Shown: positions 36,691 to 47,503 of the stretch, one piece after another
Layout of the letters: each line of letters opens with the position of its first letter
How positions within the stretch are numbered: position 1 is the stretch's first letter
Assembly: GCF_009600315.1 (NCBI RefSeq)
Contig: NZ_WIWC01000013.1
Location: 1-64,000 of the forward strand
From: Pseudomonas helleri
GTDB taxonomy: Bacteria; Pseudomonadota; Gammaproteobacteria; Pseudomonadales; Pseudomonadaceae
Reading direction: 5' to 3'
Length of the DNA stretch: 64,000 bases
Notes under the pieces: model-generated
Database searches by the model: none
Told to the model about the DNA's origin: nothing
What the model saw: the letters and a program-made list of their open reading frames with translations, nothing else
Program-made: the position numbers and the translations under genes

Positions 36691-37110
36691 TTAAAGGCTG
36701 TAGTCGCCGGCCGCTTCGGGCTGGTATTCAACTTCAAGGAGCTTGAGCTTGAGCTTGAGGGTCTTGCCACCCGGCGCTGGCCAGTTGATGTGCTGACCCG
36801 TCTGCAAGCCCAACAATGCGCTACCCACAGGCGCAAGGATGGAGATCTTGCCTTCGTCGGCGTTGGCATCTTTCGGATAAACCAGGGTCAGGTGATAGTC
36901 CTTGCCGCTGATTTCTTCGCGACAGTGCACACGAGAATTCATGGTCACGACGCCTGCTGGCACCTCTTCATGGCCCACCAGGGTTTCAGCGCGATCCAGT
37001 TCGTCCTGCAACGCAATAACGCCCGGCAATGAATCATCAAGGCTGTCGATCAATGCCTCCAGACGTTGAACATCGAGGCGGGTGAGGATGATGGCGGGTG
37101 AAGTACTCAC
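36691..37110 (-). CDS. rnk: nucleoside diphosphate kinase regulator Rnk
   Basis: 139 residues from the GTG at 37110 (MSTSPAIILTRLD). An N-terminal helical part (VQRLEALIDSL) is followed by a GreA/GreB C-terminal-like domain (VTMNSRVHCREE, ISILAPVGSALLGLQTGQHINWP). Rnk binds RNA polymerase in the secondary channel and influences nucleoside diphosphate kinase and alginate levels. Gre-type acidic tip residues are absent, as expected. It converges with the truncated cyaA. Confidence 0.92.
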   Translation of the reverse strand: MSTSPAIILTRLDVQRLEALIDSLDDSLPGVIALQDELDRAETLVGHEEVPAGVVTMNSRVHCREEISGKDYHLTLVYPKDANADEGKISILAPVGSALLGLQTGQHINWPAPGGKTLKLKLKLLEVEYQPEAAGDYSL

Positions 37111-37141
37111 TGGCAGACTCCTTTTTTCTGCACGAAAAAGC

Positions 37142-37170
37142 AAAACCCCGCCGGAATATGGCGGGGTTTT
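37142..37170 (-). terminator. intrinsic terminator after the DUF1289 gene
   Basis: AAAACCCCGCC-ggaatat-GGCGGGGTTTT, a strong 11-bp stem followed by a U-run on the minus strand, between the DUF1289 gene and rnk. Confidence 0.85.
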
Positions 37171-37247
37171 GACCAACCTCGACAGTGCGAGGCGAACCCG
37201 GACACTACCACAGCAAAATAAATACACAAGGGAGGAGGAAATGCGTT

Positions 37248-37454
37248 TCAGCCCTTTCGTTGACGGGCCTGCTCACAAATCACCCGACGACGCTGGTCGT
37301 CTGCCGAGCGCCACTCGCGGATGTCTTCGACATGCCGAAAGCAGCCAAGGCAAACTTTGTGCTCATCAAGCCGGCACGTGCTGATGCAAGGTGAAGCCAC
37401 GGCCGGGCTGACGTTGCTGTAGAGCGGTTTTGCGGGTTTAGCAGAAGCAGTCAC
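37248..37454 (-). CDS. DUF1289 small cysteine-rich protein
   Basis: A 68-residue protein with the family pattern SPCISTCRLDEHKVCLGCFRHVEDIREW: four cysteines that could bind a metal or Fe-S cluster. It begins 2 bp after cyaY and shares a transcript with it, which suggests a link to iron handling, but no function is known. Confidence 0.85.
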   Translation of the reverse strand: MTASAKPAKPLYSNVSPAVASPCISTCRLDEHKVCLGCFRHVEDIREWRSADDQRRRVICEQARQRKG

Positions 37455-37456
37455 AA

Positions 37457-37789
37457 TTAAATCTCTTCAAATTCCAGCTCGGCGCCTGCATGTTCCTTAG
37501 TCAGGCGCTCAACCATTTCGCTGAGCAGCTCGTCACTTTTGTCGCACTTCCATGCGCTGCGCTTTTCATCGTAGTCGAAGTGGAAACCACCATTGGGAGC
37601 CGCAAGCCATAGCTGTAGCAGAGGGGCCTGGCGGCTGAATATCAGTGCTTTTCCATTCTCGAACTTGACCGTCAAAATGCCGGCTGAGTTCTCTACATCA
37701 ACATCCAGATCGCAGGTGTCGAAGATGTCTTCCAGGTTTTCCTGGGTTGCATCGACCAGATCGTGAAAACGGGCTTCAGTCAAACTCAT
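37457..37789 (-). CDS. cyaY: frataxin-like protein CyaY
   Basis: A 110-residue protein with the acidic ridge of helix 1 (FHDLVDATQENLEDIFDTCDLDVDVE) and the beta-sheet core including QLWLAAPNGGFHFDY. It binds iron and tunes IscS-dependent Fe-S cluster assembly. It lies back to back with the lptM-lysA-dapF run, as in other gammaproteobacteria. Confidence 0.93.
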   Translation of the reverse strand: MSLTEARFHDLVDATQENLEDIFDTCDLDVDVENSAGILTVKFENGKALIFSRQAPLLQLWLAAPNGGFHFDYDEKRSAWKCDKSDELLSEMVERLTKEHAGAELEFEEI

Positions 37790-37992
37790 GGTGGAACCTC
37801 GTAATATCTAGTCATGCTCGGAACTCGCAAGATACGGGCGCTCCAGACCGATTGCAAACCCTAAGACGACGCGGCCCGATGCACCACTGATTATCCACAC
37901 AGGTGGATTTACGGGAGCCGTCTACTGCATAGGCAAGCTGGTGGGTGCTCGGTATACTCGGGCGCAATTAATGCTTTTCAAAGGATTTCGCC

Positions 37993-38148
37993 ATGAAGCG
38001 CCTGATCTCTTCTATTGCTGCGCTCGTCGCGGTTGCCTGCCTTGTTTCTGCCTGTGGTCAAAAAGGTCCGCTGTATCTGCCCGATGACAGTAAATCTCCC
38101 GATGAGCAAGCGAAGTCGTCGCAATCGCAAGCACACAAGCACCAATAA
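37993..38148 (+). CDS. lptM: LptM/LppL small lipoprotein
   Basis: A 51-residue lipoprotein, short enough to be missed by length filters. Signal peptide with lipobox LVSAC (Cys21), directly followed by the family hallmark GQKGPLYLPDD and a polar tail. Homologues (E. coli YifL/LptM, P. aeruginosa LppL) help the LPS translocon LptD to mature. It has an AAGGA ribosome site and precedes lysA by 12 bp. Confidence 0.9.
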   Translation: MKRLISSIAALVAVACLVSACGQKGPLYLPDDSKSPDEQAKSSQSQAHKHQ

Positions 38149-38160
38149 TAAGGGAGCACC

Positions 38161-39408
38161 ATGGACGCTTTTAACTACCGCGATGGTGAGTTGTTCGCCG
38201 AAGGTGTTGCGCTGACGTCGATTGCCGAGCGTTTTGGCACGCCGACTTACGTTTACTCCCGCGCGCACATCGAGGCGCAGTACAACGCTTACGCCGACGC
38301 GCTGAAGGGCATGCCGCACCTGGTGTGTTTCGCCGTCAAGGCCAACTCCAACCTGGCTGTCCTCAATGTCCTGGCGCGTTTGGGCGCCGGTTTTGACATT
38401 GTGTCCCGGGGCGAGCTGGAACGGGTGCTGGCCGCGGGTGGCTCGGCAGACAAAATCGTCTTTTCCGGTGTCGGCAAGACCCGCGATGATATGCGTCGCG
38501 CACTGGAAGTCGGCGTGCATTGCTTCAACGTCGAGTCCACCGACGAGTTGGAGCGTCTTCAAGTAGTCGCTGCAGAACTGGGCGTTCGCGCGCCGATTTC
38601 GCTGCGAGTCAACCCGGACGTTGACGCGGGCACCCACCCGTACATTTCCACCGGCCTTAAAGAAAACAAATTCGGTATCGCCATTGCTGACGCCGAAGAT
38701 GTGTACATCCGTGCCGCCCAGTTGCCAAACCTGGAAGTGGTCGGCGTGGATTGCCACATCGGTTCGCAACTGACCACGCTTGAGCCGTTTATCGACGCCC
38801 TCGACCGCCTTTTGGCACTGGTTGACCGCTTAAGCGATTGCGGCATTTACCTGCGTCACATTGACCTCGGTGGTGGCCTGGGCGTTCGTTATCGCGATGA
38901 AGAGCCGCCGCTGGCAGGTGATTACATCAAAGCAGTACGTGAGCGCATCGACGGGCGTGACCTGGCGCTGGTGTTTGAGCCGGGCCGGTTTATCGTGGCC
39001 AACGCCGGGGTGTTGCTGACGCAAGTCGAGTACCTCAAGCACACCGAGCACAAAGACTTCGCCATTGTCGATGCCGCCATGAACGACTTGATTCGCCCGG
39101 CGCTGTATCAGGCCTGGATGGACGTGACTGCAGTTCGCCCGCGAGACACTGAAGCCCGCGCCTATGACATCGTGGGGCCGATCTGTGAAACCGGTGACTT
39201 CCTCGCCAAAGACCGCCAGTTGGCGCTGGCTGAAGGCGATTTGTTGGCCGTGCATTCGGCTGGCGCCTATGGTTTTGTGATAAGTTCGAACTACAACACC
39301 CGTGGCCGCGCCGCCGAAGTGCTGGTGGATGGCGATCAAGCGTTTGAAGTTCGCCGTCGCGAGACGGTCGCTGAGTTGTTTGCTGGCGAAAGCCTGCTGC
39401 CGGAGTAA
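38161..39408 (+). CDS. lysA: diaminopimelate decarboxylase LysA
   Basis: A 415-residue fold-III PLP enzyme that makes L-lysine from meso-diaminopimelate. The PLP lysine is in [13 protein letters not shown] (about residue 60). VDCHIGSQ, the glycine loop [19 protein letters not shown] and the late GPICETGD motif with the catalytic Cys of the partner subunit are all present. The next gene, dapF, makes its substrate. Confidence 0.96.
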   Translation: MDAFNYRDGELFAEGVALTSIAERFGTPTYVYSRAHIEAQYNAYADALKGMPHLVCFAVKANSNLAVLNVLARLGAGFDIVSRGELERVLAAGGSADKIVFSGVGKTRDDMRRALEVGVHCFNVESTDELERLQVVAAELGVRAPISLRVNPDVDAGTHPYISTGLKENKFGIAIADAEDVYIRAAQLPNLEVVGVDCHIGSQLTTLEPFIDALDRLLALVDRLSDCGIYLRHIDLGGGLGVRYRDEEPPLAGDYIKAVRERIDGRDLALVFEPGRFIVANAGVLLTQVEYLKHTEHKDFAIVDAAMNDLIRPALYQAWMDVTAVRPRDTEARAYDIVGPICETGDFLAKDRQLALAEGDLLAVHSAGAYGFVISSNYNTRGRAAEVLVDGDQAFEVRRRETVAELFAGESLLPE

Positions 39409-39412
39409 TCCC

Positions 39413-40243
39413 ATGTTGCTGCGTTTTACTAAAATGCATGGCCTGGGCAATGACTTCATGGTGCTCGACCTGGTCAGCCAGCACGCGCACATCCTGCCCA
39501 AGCACGCCAAACAATGGGGTGATCGGCACACGGGTGTCGGTTTTGATCAGCTGTTGCTGGTTGAAGCACCCAGCAACCCGGAAGTGGATTTCCGTTACCG
39601 GATCTTTAACTCCGACGGCTCGGAAGTGGAGCAATGCGGCAATGGGGCGCGCTGCTTTGCGCGCTTCGTGCTCGACAAGCGATTGACCACCAAGCGTCAG
39701 ATCAAGGTTGAAACCAAAAGCGGCATTATTGAGCTGAACGTTCGCAGCGATGGGCAAATCAGCGTCGATATGGGCCCGCCCCGCTTGCTCCCGGAAGAAA
39801 TCCCGTTTGTCGCTGACGCTCAAGCGTTAAGTTACGAACTGGATGTGGACGGGCAGAAGGTTGAGTTGGCCGCCATATCAATGGGTAACCCGCACGCCGT
39901 CTTGCGGGTAGATGACATCAATAACGCGCCGGTGCATGAGTTGGGGCCTAAGATTGAGCATCACCCGCGCTTTCCTGCCCGGGTCAATGTCGGCTTTCTG
40001 CACGTGGTTGACCGCCAACGCGGGCAATTGCGGGTATGGGAGCGCGGTGCCGGGGAAACTCAGGCATGCGGGACTGGCGCTTGTGCAGCGGCAGTGGCAG
40101 CCATCAGCCAAGGCTGGATGGACTCACCCTTGATCCTCGATTTGCCCGGTGGCCGATTGTCGATTGAATGGGCTGGCCCTGGCCATTCGGTGATCATGAC
40201 CGGCCCTGCCATGCGCGTTTACGAAGGACAAGTCCGTTTATGA
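39413..40243 (+). CDS. dapF: diaminopimelate epimerase DapF
   Basis: 276 residues from the ATG at 39413 ([15 protein letters not shown]), four bases after lysA. The two catalytic cysteines are in [13 protein letters not shown] and [13 protein letters not shown]. It interconverts LL- and meso-diaminopimelate for peptidoglycan and lysine synthesis. Length and motifs are standard. Confidence 0.97.
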   Translation: MLLRFTKMHGLGNDFMVLDLVSQHAHILPKHAKQWGDRHTGVGFDQLLLVEAPSNPEVDFRYRIFNSDGSEVEQCGNGARCFARFVLDKRLTTKRQIKVETKSGIIELNVRSDGQISVDMGPPRLLPEEIPFVADAQALSYELDVDGQKVELAAISMGNPHAVLRVDDINNAPVHELGPKIEHHPRFPARVNVGFLHVVDRQRGQLRVWERGAGETQACGTGACAAAVAAISQGWMDSPLILDLPGGRLSIEWAGPGHSVIMTGPAMRVYEGQVRL

Positions 40244-40256
40244 GCGAGCGCACACG

Positions 40257-40973
40257 ATGACCGATCAGCCACAGTCTTCAGACCTCGAACATTCTGAGCA
40301 AAGCCCCGAAGCGGCCGCCGTAGTGGCCTACCTTGAGGCCCATCCAGACTTCTTCAACCAGCGTGACGAGCTGCTGCTGTCGCTGCGTATTCCTCATCAG
40401 CGTGGCGACACCATTTCGCTGGTGGAGCGCCAGCTGGAATTGTTGCGGGGCCGCAATATCGAAATGCGTCATCGCTTGTCGCAACTGATGGACGTGGCAC
40501 GCGATAACGACCGCTTGTTCGAAAAAACCCGTCGTTTGAACCTGGCCTTGATGGATGCCACCAGCCTTGAAGAACTGGTGATTGCCGTCGAAGACAGCCT
40601 GCGACAGGACTTTAAGGTTCCGTTTGTCAGTCTGGTGCTGTTTGGTGACAACCCAATGCCTGTTGGCCGATGGGTCAACAGTGCTGACGCTCAACGCGCC
40701 TTGGGCGGTTTGCTGGCGGAAGGTAAAGCCGTCAGTGGCAGCCTGCGCGAGCATGAGCTGGACTTCCTGTTCGGCGAAAATCAGCGCAAGGAAATCGGCT
40801 CTACCGCTGTGGTAGCGCTCAACCATCTGGGCTTGCATGGTGTGCTGGCGGTTGCCAGTCGCGACCCGCAGCATTACAAAAGCTCGGTGGGCATGCTGTT
40901 TCTCAATCACATCGCTGAAGTCCTGGGGCGCATGTTGCCGCGCTTTACCCACGCACTGCGTTCGGTGCGTTAG
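40257..40973 (+). CDS. DUF484 (GAF-like) protein
   Basis: A 238-residue protein. An N-terminal helical part ([22 protein letters not shown]) precedes a coiled-coil ([21 protein letters not shown]) and a GAF-like domain. This is the DUF484 family, conserved between dapF and xerC (E. coli yigA position). No activity is known; the fold suggests sensing or scaffolding. Confidence 0.88.
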   Translation: MTDQPQSSDLEHSEQSPEAAAVVAYLEAHPDFFNQRDELLLSLRIPHQRGDTISLVERQLELLRGRNIEMRHRLSQLMDVARDNDRLFEKTRRLNLALMDATSLEELVIAVEDSLRQDFKVPFVSLVLFGDNPMPVGRWVNSADAQRALGGLLAEGKAVSGSLREHELDFLFGENQRKEIGSTAVVALNHLGLHGVLAVASRDPQHYKSSVGMLFLNHIAEVLGRMLPRFTHALRSVR

Positions 40974-40975
40974 TT

Positions 40976-41872
40976 GTGGAACGGCAACTGGACGCTTACT
41001 GCACCCACTTGCGCAGTGAGCGCCAAGTGTCGCCCCACACACTGCAAGCCTACCGCCGCGACCTGAACAAGGTTCTGGTGTTCTGCGACAAAGAGTCCAT
41101 CACCCGCTGGGCTGCTCTGGATATTCAACGCCTGCGCCAGCTTGTCTCGCGGTTGCACCAGCAAGGTCAGTCATCACGCAGCATTGCGCGTCTTTTGTCT
41201 GCGGTGCGCGGGCTTTATCACTACCTGAACCGAGAAGGCCTGTGCGATCACGACCCGGCTAACGGTCTCGCCCCGCCCAAGGGCGAACGTCGTTTGCCTA
41301 AAACCCTTGATACCGATAGAGCGCTTCAGTTGCTGGAGGGTGCGGTTGAAGAAGACTTTCTGGCGCAGCGCGATCAGGCCATTCTGGAGCTGTTTTATTC
41401 GTCGGGCTTGCGCCTGTCAGAGCTGACGGGGCTCAATCTGGAGCAGCTGGACTTGGCCGATGGCCTGATCCAGGTGCTGGGTAAAGGCAGCAAGACCCGC
41501 GTGTTGCCCGTGGGCAGAAAGGCCCGTGAGGCGTTACAGGCGTGGTTACCCCTGCGCGCCTTGGCCAACCCCCAGGATGATGCCGTTTTCATCAGCCAGC
41601 GCGGTCAGCGCCTGGGTCCGCGGGCGATTCAGTTACGGGTCAAGGCGGCGGGCGAGCGCGAGCTGGGCCAGAACCTGCATCCACATATGCTGCGCCATTC
41701 GTTTGCCAGCCACTTGCTGGAGTCTTCGCAGGATTTGCGCGCGGTGCAAGAGTTGCTGGGTCATGCAGACATCAAAACCACCCAAATCTATACCCATCTG
41801 GATTTCCAGCATCTGGCATCGGTTTACGACAGCGCCCACCCACGGGCCAAACGCAGCAAGGACAGTGAATGA
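40976..41872 (+). CDS. xerC: tyrosine recombinase XerC
   Basis: A 298-residue site-specific recombinase starting at a GTG two bases after DUF484. The N-terminal core-binding domain ([15 protein letters not shown]) is followed by the catalytic domain with Arg in [12 protein letters not shown], a Lys in [23 protein letters not shown] (His, Arg), [16 protein letters not shown] (His and the nucleophile Tyr). With XerD it resolves chromosome dimers at dif. Older Pseudomonas literature calls it sss. Confidence 0.95.
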   Translation: MERQLDAYCTHLRSERQVSPHTLQAYRRDLNKVLVFCDKESITRWAALDIQRLRQLVSRLHQQGQSSRSIARLLSAVRGLYHYLNREGLCDHDPANGLAPPKGERRLPKTLDTDRALQLLEGAVEEDFLAQRDQAILELFYSSGLRLSELTGLNLEQLDLADGLIQVLGKGSKTRVLPVGRKAREALQAWLPLRALANPQDDAVFISQRGQRLGPRAIQLRVKAAGERELGQNLHPHMLRHSFASHLLESSQDLRAVQELLGHADIKTTQIYTHLDFQHLASVYDSAHPRAKRSKDSE

Positions 41873-42555
41873 CGATTGAGCTGATTACCTTCGACCTCGA
41901 CGACACCCTGTGGGACACCGCTCCGGTGATCGTGCGTGCCGAAGCCGTACTGCGTGACTGGCTGACGACTCATGCACCAAAAGCGGGCGCTCTTGAGGTG
42001 GCCGACTTTCAGGCACTTCGCCTGCGCGTATTAACGGAGCAACCCGAGCTTAAGCACCGAATCAGTGCATTGCGTCGCCGCGTGCTGTTTCACGCACTTC
42101 AAGACACCGGTTACGGCGACGCTCAGCGGCTGGCCGATGAAGCATTCGAAGTATTTATCGAGGCACGGCACGCACTTGAGGTCTTCGCGCAGGCGGAACC
42201 GACGCTGGCGGCGCTGGCCCGGGATTACGCGTTAGGCGTAGTGACCAATGGCAATGCCGATGTGCGCCGCATCGGGCTGGGGCATCATTTCAAATTTGTG
42301 CTGTGCGCCGAAGACATCGGCATAGCCAAGCCGGATGCACGGCTGTTTCACGAGGCATTGTTGCGAGGTGCCGTTACGGCAGGCGCGGCGGTGCATGTGG
42401 GCGATCATCCGGGCGATGATATTGCCGGTGCTCAGCAAGCAGGTTTGCGGGCGGTGTGGTTCAACCCTGGCGGCAAGCACTGGGACGGCGACAAGGCACC
42501 GGATGCCGAGATTGGTTGCTTGAGTGAGTTGCCGAGTGTGCTTAAGCAGTTTTAA
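41869..42555 (+). CDS. YigB-type HAD phosphatase
   Basis: A 228-residue HAD hydrolase overlapping xerC (ATGA). Motif [14 protein letters not shown], motif [11 protein letters not shown], a Lys in [11 protein letters not shown] and motif [19 protein letters not shown] are intact. In E. coli the gene after xerC, yigB, dephosphorylates FMN and the riboflavin intermediate ARPP. Position and sequence suggest the same role. Confidence 0.88.
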   Translation: MTIELITFDLDDTLWDTAPVIVRAEAVLRDWLTTHAPKAGALEVADFQALRLRVLTEQPELKHRISALRRRVLFHALQDTGYGDAQRLADEAFEVFIEARHALEVFAQAEPTLAALARDYALGVVTNGNADVRRIGLGHHFKFVLCAEDIGIAKPDARLFHEALLRGAVTAGAAVHVGDHPGDDIAGAQQAGLRAVWFNPGGKHWDGDKAPDAEIGCLSELPSVLKQF

Positions 42556-42596
42556 TAACCCCCTGCCCTGTGCCTGCGTCCCTGCCCTGAACCCAC

Positions 42597-42627
42597 AAAA
42601 AAACCCGCAGCGACGGCGGGTTTTTTT
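42597..42627. terminator. bidirectional intrinsic terminator
   Basis: A-run, CCCGC-agcgacg-GCGGG, T-run between the convergent HAD gene and sutA. It can serve both strands. Confidence 0.88.
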
Positions 42628-42645
42628 CAAGCCGTGCAGCAGTCC

Positions 42646-42969
42646 TTAGATAGGACGGCTGCCGTACTTGTTGTCTGGCTTTTTGGGTGGGTCTGCCACC
42701 ACGTTCGCCTCGACTTCCTGCACCTTGCCACCACGGGAAAGGAACTCTTCCATCGCACGAGCCAGAGCATCACGCTCTTTGTTTTTGGCTTCTACGCTGG
42801 GCAGGTCATCAACCGACACTGCGGCTTTGGATTTGCCTTTGGCCACCGGGGCCGGCGTATCTTCGCCATCGTCATCAGCCACGTCATCGGCAGCGGCTTC
42901 AAGACCCTCTTCGGTCTCGTCCTCGTCACCTACTTCGAGGTCATCATTTTCCAGATCGTCGTCGCTCAT
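42646..42969 (-). CDS. sutA: transcriptional regulator SutA
   Basis: A 107-residue, mostly disordered protein. The first ~45 residues are very acidic (MSDDDLENDDLEVGDEDETE). A short helical core (SVEAKNKERDALARAMEEFLSRGGKV) and a polar tail follow. In P. aeruginosa SutA binds RNA polymerase and raises expression of ribosomal and other genes in slow-growing cells. The acidic tail and conserved helix match. It is transcribed alone. Confidence 0.88.
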   Translation of the reverse strand: MSDDDLENDDLEVGDEDETEEGLEAAADDVADDDGEDTPAPVAKGKSKAAVSVDDLPSVEAKNKERDALARAMEEFLSRGGKVQEVEANVVADPPKKPDNKYGSRPI

Positions 42970-43432
42970 GTTCTACCTCATGACTTTCGTAAAGCAGATT
43001 ATTTATATAGACCAGATGCGACAAATGTCGACCTCGGGTGGTGAAAAAGTAGCCCTGGTCAATCCCCCGGCTTACGCCTCCTCACCACAAAGGGTGATGA
43101 GGACTTTCAGGCACCGTCATGTTCACGCTGCCTGTCCAAAAAACACTGTGCTGACGCGCCATCTGTCGCTGACCTGCCGCAAGGGCACATACCGCGACAA
43201 TCCGGCTCGCAAAGCATGGAAGCGCCAGGAAATTATCCTCGCTCCATAGCCTGCACAGGGAGCAGCTTTGCTGCCCTCGGCGCGCATTCTAGCGTGCTGA
43301 AGAAAAAAACAAAGCAGCGAATAGTCGACTTGTGCAGTAAGTGATCATCCTACAAATTTTAGCGGCTGGGATCCGTCTCAAAACTGTGGGAAAAATCATT
43401 CTCTTGCAGGGGATAACTCACATTAAAGGCAA
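42970..43432. other. intergenic region between sutA and amtB
   Basis: About 460 bp upstream of sutA and downstream of amtB. A 74-codon open frame exists on the plus strand from the ATG at 43027 to 43251, but it is the tail of a long frame antisense to sutA and has no ribosome site or family match. It probably holds the sutA promoter and a long 5' leader. No other gene is visible. Confidence 0.4.
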
Positions 43433-43460
43433 AAAAATACCCGGCAAGCCGGGTATTTTT
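43433..43460 (-). terminator. intrinsic terminator after amtB
   Basis: AAAAATACCCGGC-AA-GCCGGGTATTTTT, a 13-bp stem with a U-run on the minus strand, 11 bp downstream of the amtB stop. Confidence 0.92.
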
Positions 43461-43471
43461 AAAAGTGCTAC

Positions 43472-44809
43472 TTACAGGTTGTAGCCTCTTTCGTTGTGTA
43501 GCGCCAGATCCAGACCAACAGCCTCTTCCTCATCATTCACTCGAAGGCCCATAACGGCATCCAGTACCTTGAGAATGATGAAGGTCACCACCGCCGTGTA
43601 GACAAGGGTAAAGGCTACGCCTTTGAACTGAATCCAGACTTGGGCACCAATGTCAGTCACCGCGCCGAAGCCACCGACTGCCGGAGCGGCAAACACGCCC
43701 GTCAGAATGGCACCTACGATACCGCCGATGCCGTGAACACCGAACGCATCCAGCGAATCGTCATAACCCAGCTTGCGCTTGAGGGCAGTGGCGCAAAGGA
43801 AGCAGATCACACCTGCCGACAAGCCGATCACGATGGCACCCATAGGGCCAACGGTGCCTGCGGCAGGAGTAATGGCGACAAGCCCGGCTACCACGCCTGA
43901 GGCGATGCCCAAGGCACTTGGCTTGCCGTGAGTGATCCACTCGGCAAACATCCAGCCCAGCGCGGCTGCGGCCGTTGCAATCTGAGTCACCAGCATGGCC
44001 ATGCCCGCTGTGCCGTTAGCGGCGGCCGCAGAGCCTGCGTTAAAGCCGAACCAGCCGATCCACAGCATCGCGGCACCCACCAGGGTGTAACCGAGGTTGT
44101 GGGGCGCCATCGGGGTGGTTGGGTAGCCTTTGCGCTTGCCCAGTACGATACACGCCACCAGACCTGCGATACCGGCGTTGATGTGCACCACCGTGCCACC
44201 CGCGAAGTCGAGTACGCCCCAGTCCCACATCAGGCCGCCAGGACCGCTCCAGACCATGTGCGCGATCGGCGCATAGACCAGCGTGAACCACACGCCCATG
44301 AAGATCAGCATGGCCGAGAACTTCATGCGTTCGGCAAAGGCACCCACGATCAGTGCCGGGGTAATGATGGCAAAGGTCATCTGGAAGGTGATGAACACCG
44401 CTTCTGGAAACAGAGCCGTGGACGAGGTCAGGCTGGCGGGCGTCAAACCAGCCAGAAAGGCCTTGCCGAAGCCGCCGATAAACGAGTTGAAGTTGGTGAC
44501 GCCTTCTTCCATGCCCGTCGTATCAAACGTAATGCTGTAGCCGTAAATGACCCACAGAATGCTGATCAGCCCGGTAATGGCAAAGCACTGCATCATTACG
44601 GACAGAAGATTTTTGGAGCGCACCATGCCGCCGTAAAACAGCGCAAGGCCGGGAATGGTCATAAACAGCACCAGGGCTGTTGCAGTCAGCATCCAGGCGG
44701 TATCGCCGGAGTTCAGGACTGGAGCGGCCACTTCGTCTGCGGCCATGGCCAGGCCAGGCATTACGACAGACAACAGGGCTCCGAGCCCTGCGAATTTACG
44801 CAGAGTCAT
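43472..44809 (-). CDS. amtB: ammonium channel AmtB
   Basis: A 445-residue ammonium transporter with a signal-peptide-like start and eleven helices. Conserved parts include MIPGLALFYGGMVRSKNLL, the WGVLDFAGGTVVHINAGIAGLV segment with the first pore histidine, and the second His in DAFGVHGIGGIVGAIL. It imports ammonium when it is scarce. glnK lies 34 bp upstream and its product can plug AmtB. Confidence 0.96.
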   Translation of the reverse strand: MTLRKFAGLGALLSVVMPGLAMAADEVAAPVLNSGDTAWMLTATALVLFMTIPGLALFYGGMVRSKNLLSVMMQCFAITGLISILWVIYGYSITFDTTGMEEGVTNFNSFIGGFGKAFLAGLTPASLTSSTALFPEAVFITFQMTFAIITPALIVGAFAERMKFSAMLIFMGVWFTLVYAPIAHMVWSGPGGLMWDWGVLDFAGGTVVHINAGIAGLVACIVLGKRKGYPTTPMAPHNLGYTLVGAAMLWIGWFGFNAGSAAAANGTAGMAMLVTQIATAAAALGWMFAEWITHGKPSALGIASGVVAGLVAITPAAGTVGPMGAIVIGLSAGVICFLCATALKRKLGYDDSLDAFGVHGIGGIVGAILTGVFAAPAVGGFGAVTDIGAQVWIQFKGVAFTLVYTAVVTFIILKVLDAVMGLRVNDEEEAVGLDLALHNERGYNL

Positions 44810-44843
44810 AGTGTTTTCTCCTGGGGCGTTGGGGTTTGGCGGC

Positions 44844-45597
<754 letters not shown>

Positions 45598-45858
45598 ATG
45601 CTCGCGCCCAAAGACTTTCTCGACGCCCTGAGTGGCCAAGCTTCACGTTTGTTCAGTGGCGAAACGCCGTTGCCCCGCAACGAAATCGAAAGCCAGTTCA
45701 AAGCCTTGCTTCAAAGTGGCTTCAGCAAACTGGATTTGGTCAGCCGTGAAGAATTCGACAGCCAGATGGTGGTGTTGGCCCGTACCCGCGCTCGCCTTGA
45801 AAGCCTGGAAGCCAAAGTGGCGGAGCTGGAAGCCAAACTGTTGCCACCCGGCGAATAA
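45598..45858 (+). CDS. ubiK: UbiK/BMFP accessory protein
   Basis: An 86-residue protein from the ATG at 45598. The central segment ESQFKALLQSGFSKLDLVSREEFDSQ and the C-terminal coiled coil ARLESLEAKVAELEAKL define the BMFP/YqiC family. Members assist aerobic ubiquinone synthesis by binding UbiJ and lipids. It lies 148 bp before comM. Confidence 0.88.
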   Translation: MLAPKDFLDALSGQASRLFSGETPLPRNEIESQFKALLQSGFSKLDLVSREEFDSQMVVLARTRARLESLEAKVAELEAKLLPPGE

Positions 45859-46006
45859 CGCTCAACAGCGGTGCGTTTAGTCCGTTCGCTGGATTCCAGA
45901 GCGGGTGGCCGCACCGTCGTACAAACACATCCCGTATCCATTCACGCCCTGCCCTTGGCCCGCGATTCGCGCACCATGCGTTTTTTGCCTGCTCAAGGAA
46001 TGAGTC

Positions 46007-47500
46007 ATGTCGCTGGCCATCGTTTACAGCCGCGCTCAAGTCGGCGTGGAAGCGCCCGCCGTCACGGTTGAGGTTCATCTGGCGAACGGCTTGCCAGCGC
46101 TGACACTGGTCGGGTTGCCCGAAACTGCGGTCAAGGAAAGCAAGGACCGGGTACGAAGCGCCATCCTGAATTCGGGTTTTGATTTCCCCGCCCGGCGCAT
46201 CACTCTCAATCTGGCGCCCGCCGATTTACCCAAAGATGGCGGGCGCTTTGATCTTGCGATAGCGCTGGGCATTTTAGCGGCCAGTGGGCAAATGCCCGCG
46301 GCAGCGCTGGAACAGGTGGAGTGCCTCGGTGAGCTCGCGTTGTCGGGCGCGATTCGTCCCGTGCAGGGCGTGCTTCCGGCCGCGCTGGTAGCTCGGGCAG
46401 CGGGTCGTATTCTGGTGGTGCCAATGGCCAATGCAGAAGAAGCCAGCCTGGCTTCAGGGCTGACGGTCATTGCAGCTGAACATTTACTGCAGGTCGTGGC
46501 GCACTTCTCGGCACGAGCCGTCATCGAACCGTATGTGGCGAGCGGTTTGCTACACGTGAACAAACCTTACCCAGACTTGAGCGACGTACAAGGCCAACTC
46601 TCCGCCAAGCGGGCGCTATTGATCGCCGCAGCGGGCAGCCACAACTTGCTGTTCACCGGCCCGCCCGGCACGGGCAAAACCTTGCTGGCGAGCCGCCTGC
46701 CCGGCTTGCTGCCGCCGTTGAGCGAGCAGGAAGCATTGGAAGTGGCCGCCATTCAATCCGTTGCCAGCCATGTGCCGTTGAGCTGTTGGCCGCAGCGCCC
46801 CTTTCGTCAGCCACACCATTCAGCCTCTGGCCCCGCCTTGGTGGGTGGAGGCTCTAAACCGCAACCGGGCGAAATCACCTTGGCCCACCACGGTGTTTTA
46901 TTTCTGGATGAACTGCCCGAGTTTGACCGCAAGGTTCTGGAAGTTTTAAGAGAGCCGATGGAATCGGGTTTTATCGTGATTGCCCGCGCCCGCGACCGCA
47001 TGCGCTTTCCGGCGCGGTTTCAACTGGTCGCCGCCATGAACCCCTGCCCCTGTGGCTATCTGGGTGAACCGACGGGACGCTGCCGCTGCACGCCGGAGCA
47101 AATCCAGCGTTACCGCAACAAACTGTCCGGGCCCTTGCTCGACCGGATCGACCTGCACCTGACCGTGGCTCGCGAAACCACCTCGCTCAACCCTCCGCTG
47201 ACCTCAAACGACACCACGGCCAAGGCGGCCGAGCGAGTGGCGGCTGCTCGTGAGCGGCAACTGCAACGTCAGGGCTGCGCCAATGCCTTTCTTGACCTGC
47301 CGGGAGTGCGAGCCCAATGCACGTTAAGTGCAGTGGATAACACTTGGCTGGAGACCGCATGTGAGCGCATGAGCTTATCGCTGCGAGCAGCCCACCGCTT
47401 ATTGAAGGTGGCGCGAACATTGGCGGATCTGGAGCAAGCAAACGCTATAGAGAGGACGCATCTGGCGGAGGCGTTGCAGTATCGGCCGGACAGTCGGTGA
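46007..47500 (+). CDS. comM: ComM (YifB) Mg-chelatase-like AAA+ helicase
   Basis: A 497-residue protein. An N-terminal Lon-like domain (LTLVGLPETAVKESKDRVRSA) precedes the AAA+ module with Walker A FTGPPGTGKTLLASRLPGLL (about 222-241), Walker B GVLFLDELPEF and a late Mg-chelatase C-terminal domain (LSLRAAHRLLKVARTLADL). A four-Cys zinc insertion (NPCPCGYLGEPTGRCRC) is present. In Vibrio ComM drives branch migration during natural transformation. Confidence 0.94.
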   Translation: MSLAIVYSRAQVGVEAPAVTVEVHLANGLPALTLVGLPETAVKESKDRVRSAILNSGFDFPARRITLNLAPADLPKDGGRFDLAIALGILAASGQMPAAALEQVECLGELALSGAIRPVQGVLPAALVARAAGRILVVPMANAEEASLASGLTVIAAEHLLQVVAHFSARAVIEPYVASGLLHVNKPYPDLSDVQGQLSAKRALLIAAAGSHNLLFTGPPGTGKTLLASRLPGLLPPLSEQEALEVAAIQSVASHVPLSCWPQRPFRQPHHSASGPALVGGGSKPQPGEITLAHHGVLFLDELPEFDRKVLEVLREPMESGFIVIARARDRMRFPARFQLVAAMNPCPCGYLGEPTGRCRCTPEQIQRYRNKLSGPLLDRIDLHLTVARETTSLNPPLTSNDTTAKAAERVAAARERQLQRQGCANAFLDLPGVRAQCTLSAVDNTWLETACERMSLSLRAAHRLLKVARTLADLEQANAIERTHLAEALQYRPDSR

Positions 47501-47503
47501 AGC

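Noticed and set aside
43027..43251. 74-codon open frame on the plus strand between sutA and amtB
   Set aside because: It is the tail of a long frame antisense to sutA, has no ribosome site and no recognisable family, and its composition looks like non-coding sequence.
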